Positions 49,974-51,906 of a stretch of DNA of 51,906 nt are shown piece by piece. The notes below the pieces were generated by a model. It did not search any database. It had not been told where the DNA came from and saw nothing but the letters and a program-made list of their open reading frames with translations. Origin of the DNA: Akkermansia sp. (lineage in GTDB: Bacteria; Verrucomicrobiota; Verrucomicrobiia; Verrucomicrobiales; Akkermansiaceae); contig JAFQSQ010000033.1 in assembly GCA_017409465.1 (NCBI GenBank), positions 1 to 51,906 on the forward strand, in the 5' to 3' direction. Positions within the stretch are counted from its first letter, which is position 1. The number at the start of each line of letters is the position of its first letter. Both the position numbers and the translations under genes were made by a program.

Positions 49974-51662
49974 TCAATCTGCGTCAGTCGCCATCTTTTT
50001 CTCCGAAGCCGAGGGCGGAACGACTGCAGGCGGGGCATAGGCTCCGTAAGTAAAGCGCACCTCCGTGATATTCCCTTCCTTGTTCAGATCACGTTCGACC
50101 CAGAAACCTTCCGCAGTGTTCGTCATCGTAAACTGTTTCCGGGACAAGAGTTTGTCCCCCAACCAGAGTCGTGCAACCCCCACTTCCGGATGCTTCCCCG
50201 TGGGATCGCAGGATTCCCACACATACCGGAGTTCATCACGGCAATCAGACAGACACCCCTGGTAGCAGATATGCTTATCATACATAGAAACTCTGATACC
50301 GCACGCTGATATATGGACGCCATATACTCCCAGAGCAGGCTTGTGGAGAGGATATCCCTTTTTCTTACACTCTTCATACTCCGACATCGAACCGGCAGAA
50401 AATCTCATTGTAAGCGTCAATCCCATCTTTCTATAATCTCCCTTTGTCGGAAACTTGAGACGATATAATTCTGTCCCTTTTCCGGGGTATTTCTTATCAC
50501 GGCGAATTTCCTTATGGGTCATCAGACTGAAGTTCTTCGATGAAAGACGCGGCAATCCATCTGTCCCCCCGGCACTACCAAGTGCTGCTGCGACCTGATG
50601 AGCAATCAACCGAGTTTCAGGATGCATGGGTGTAAAGTTCCGTATGTTAATGTACCCATGGCATACGGTTTTATATTTTTTACTGACAGGAGATGTCTGA
50701 AAGCCTACACACATTCCCGGTCGAACATCCACGAACTCCACGGATCTCGACTCTGCCCATTTTTTCAACGCCTCATTGTAAGCATCTATCGCTTCTTTAA
50801 TCTCTCGGATTTGCTTAGGATTCCACCCATCCCCCTTGGACAAGCGTTCTCTGCGGTCGTTTGATAAACTAACCTGCCCTATCGGCATATATATTTCGAC
50901 GGAATACGGAAGAATCGGCAAGACCATCACCCTCGCTTCAGGACAGGCTCTCCGTATGCTACGCAGAACGACATCCATATCTGCCTTACTCCTATCCATC
51001 GGCACCCGAGCATTACCCAACAGTTGTTTATGAGCCTTTTTCAACAGGGAACTATCATGCATACGGTAATTCTTCGTTTCCAGAAACCCTGAATCAATCA
51101 GCAAATCCTGCATACCCGCCATCAGAATGACCACATCCGGTAAATCCTCCTCAGCGAGCTGAAAGACACCTTTGTATGTCTTGTCCAGTCGCAGCCAGTC
51201 CTCAATATCAGTATTTCCTAGACGCCCCTTATCTTTCTTTCGACCTGATATTTCGGATAACCGCAATCCTCCGGCAGATGACACTCGTCCGACAAACGCT
51301 TTCCCGGCATATTCCGACGGCATATGATAACGCCAGGAATTGCCCGCAGATTCTATGAGCCGCGCACTCTTGACACCGCCCTGTGATATAAGGTCACCAC
51401 ACAGCCAATCCTCCAGGGGAGCCACACCTACAAACTCATGTTCCACATGGTTGTCAGACAGAATGGCATGCAAATGCCACAACCAGGAAAAATCCGGCAC
51501 CGCACCCCTCGTACAATTCTCATAATCTACGCAGCTCCCCACAAACATAATTTTTCCGACATTCAGCCCCTTGCGCGGAACCGCATCTTCTGAGCGAACA
51601 GCACCGGAGACGCAGACAAACAGGCAGACGAAAGGTAATACCAGAGAAAAAAGAAACCTCAT
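49974..51662 (-). CDS. Exported SGNH/GDSL-like hydrolase with extra C-terminal domain
   Basis: A 562-residue protein with a signal peptide (about 1-24). Residues about 35-375 suggest an SGNH fold: block I IMFVGSCVDY with Ser43 (the usual GDS is GSC here), block III VVILMAGMQDLL where Asn of GxND is Gln, and block V near FTPMHPETRLIAHQVA. The catalytic core is thus recognisable but unusual. About 185 residues follow as a beta-rich domain (TMRFSAGSMSEYEECKKKG; GVYGVHISACGIRVSMYD). It may bind or deacylate glycans or esters, unproven. Codon use looks more A/T-rich than in neighbours. A promoter and then a dispersed repeat lie directly upstream. Confidence 0.6.
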   Translation of the reverse strand: MRFLFSLVLPFVCLFVCVSGAVRSEDAVPRKGLNVGKIMFVGSCVDYENCTRGAVPDFSWLWHLHAILSDNHVEHEFVGVAPLEDWLCGDLISQGGVKSARLIESAGNSWRYHMPSEYAGKAFVGRVSSAGGLRLSEISGRKKDKGRLGNTDIEDWLRLDKTYKGVFQLAEEDLPDVVILMAGMQDLLIDSGFLETKNYRMHDSSLLKKAHKQLLGNARVPMDRSKADMDVVLRSIRRACPEARVMVLPILPYSVEIYMPIGQVSLSNDRRERLSKGDGWNPKQIREIKEAIDAYNEALKKWAESRSVEFVDVRPGMCVGFQTSPVSKKYKTVCHGYINIRNFTPMHPETRLIAHQVAAALGSAGGTDGLPRLSSKNFSLMTHKEIRRDKKYPGKGTELYRLKFPTKGDYRKMGLTLTMRFSAGSMSEYEECKKKGYPLHKPALGVYGVHISACGIRVSMYDKHICYQGCLSDCRDELRYVWESCDPTGKHPEVGVARLWLGDKLLSRKQFTMTNTAEGFWVERDLNKEGNITEVRFTYGAYAPPAVVPPSASEKKMATDAD

Positions 51663-51668
51663 TGCGGC

Positions 51669-51697
51669 AGACTACCAATTCGATGCTGATAAGTCAA
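51669..51697 (-). promoter_or_regulatory. Promoter of the SGNH-like gene
   Basis: Minus strand: TTGACT (51692-51697), 17-nt spacer, TAGTCT (51669-51674). Only 6 nt separate the -10 box from the ATG, which predicts a leaderless mRNA. Confidence 0.6.
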
Positions 51698-51742
51698 GAG
51701 AATTTGATTCTTTCCACTGCGTTGGAATGGCTTCAATTTTTA

Positions 51743-51765
51743 TTGCTGCTCAAATGAAGCAGCAA
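51743..51765. repeat. Short inverted repeat beside dispersed repeat copy D
   Basis: ttgctgct (51743-51750) pairs with agcagcaa (51758-51765) around a 7-nt loop. It abuts repeat copy D. Confidence 0.6.
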
Positions 51766-51821
51766 ATGGGAATTTGTCGGGAAGTACGAAGTCAAAAGGA
51801 CGATGGACAAGGTACAGAATT
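51764..51821 (-). repeat. Dispersed repeat copy D
   Basis: A 58-nt match, with several mismatches, to copies A and B, sharing the core ggacgatggacaagg. It has the same orientation as copy B. The remaining bases to the window end (51822-51906) contain no gene I can support. Confidence 0.75.
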
Positions 51822-51906
51822 CCGCTCGCTCTGCTCGCATGATGAACGATGAAGGACGCTTAGCGTTAGTTGAAACCATCTGCGCGCAGCGCAGCGAACT
51901 TTTCAT

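Overview
The window looks like chromosomal DNA from a Verrucomicrobiota bacterium of the Akkermansia type. The main evidence is a giant surface protein ending in a VPEP...RRRRR PEP-CTERM tail typical of that group, together with Bat operon genes, an LptE/BamD-like outer-membrane module (so a diderm envelope), an S1 protein with six S1 domains and weak Shine-Dalgarno signals. No rRNA, tRNA, CRISPR array or complete insertion sequence was seen.

Layout. 1-2745: end of a Bat (aerotolerance) operon, namely the Gln/Asp-rich tail of a BatC-like protein and a BatD-BatE fusion. 2746-9983: a repeat-rich island holding one very large gene (3304-9393). That gene encodes a secreted trypsin-fold protease with an S6/SPATE-like catalytic domain, a long beta-helical passenger and a PEP-CTERM anchor. 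It carries a nine-G tract in the protease-coding part and is flanked by inverted copies of a roughly 95-bp repeat plus a 193-bp foldback element. 9984-16113 (minus): a peptide/oligopeptide ABC importer operon with two permeases, a lipoprotein binding protein and one ATPase. 16273-18539 (plus): a two-component system. 18565-20749 (minus): an overlapping set of BamD-like TPR protein, LptE and RsmI. 20874-23308: lipocalin, a putative outer-membrane protein and a Xer recombinase. 23368-26661 (minus): MBL-fold protein, GatB and an exported protein. 26772-28921: a small membrane protein and RpsA with a structured leader. 29100-29912: a holin/endolysin-like pair. 30032-32666: an Ala/Pro-rich lipoprotein and a polytopic membrane protein. 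32843-40168 (plus): a DUF5069-like protein, a small tail-anchored protein, and an RND efflux pump whose adaptor is a tandem fusion of two membrane-fusion proteins. 40304-43005 (plus): Sel1-repeat protein, QueG and a zinc peptidase. 43123-47567: FKBP isomerase, a zinc-ribbon Ser/Thr kinase and a ROK-family sugar kinase. 47721-49965 (plus): TonB-ExbB-ExbD. 49974-51662 (minus): an exported SGNH-like protein whose promoter side abuts another copy of the dispersed repeat.

Many genes have recognisable sigma70-type promoters (TTGnCA, about 17 nt, TAnnnT), and the -10 box often ends only 6-14 nt before the chosen start codon. Leaderless or nearly leaderless mRNAs may therefore be common here. Most of the window is ordinary envelope and housekeeping gene content. 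The most unusual parts are the repeat-flanked, potentially phase-variable S6-like/PEP-CTERM protease, the double adaptor of the RND pump, the enlarged extracytoplasmic loops of the peptide permeases (one with a MORN-like motif) and the BatD-BatE fusion. All assignments come from reading motifs in the sequence; no database search was made.
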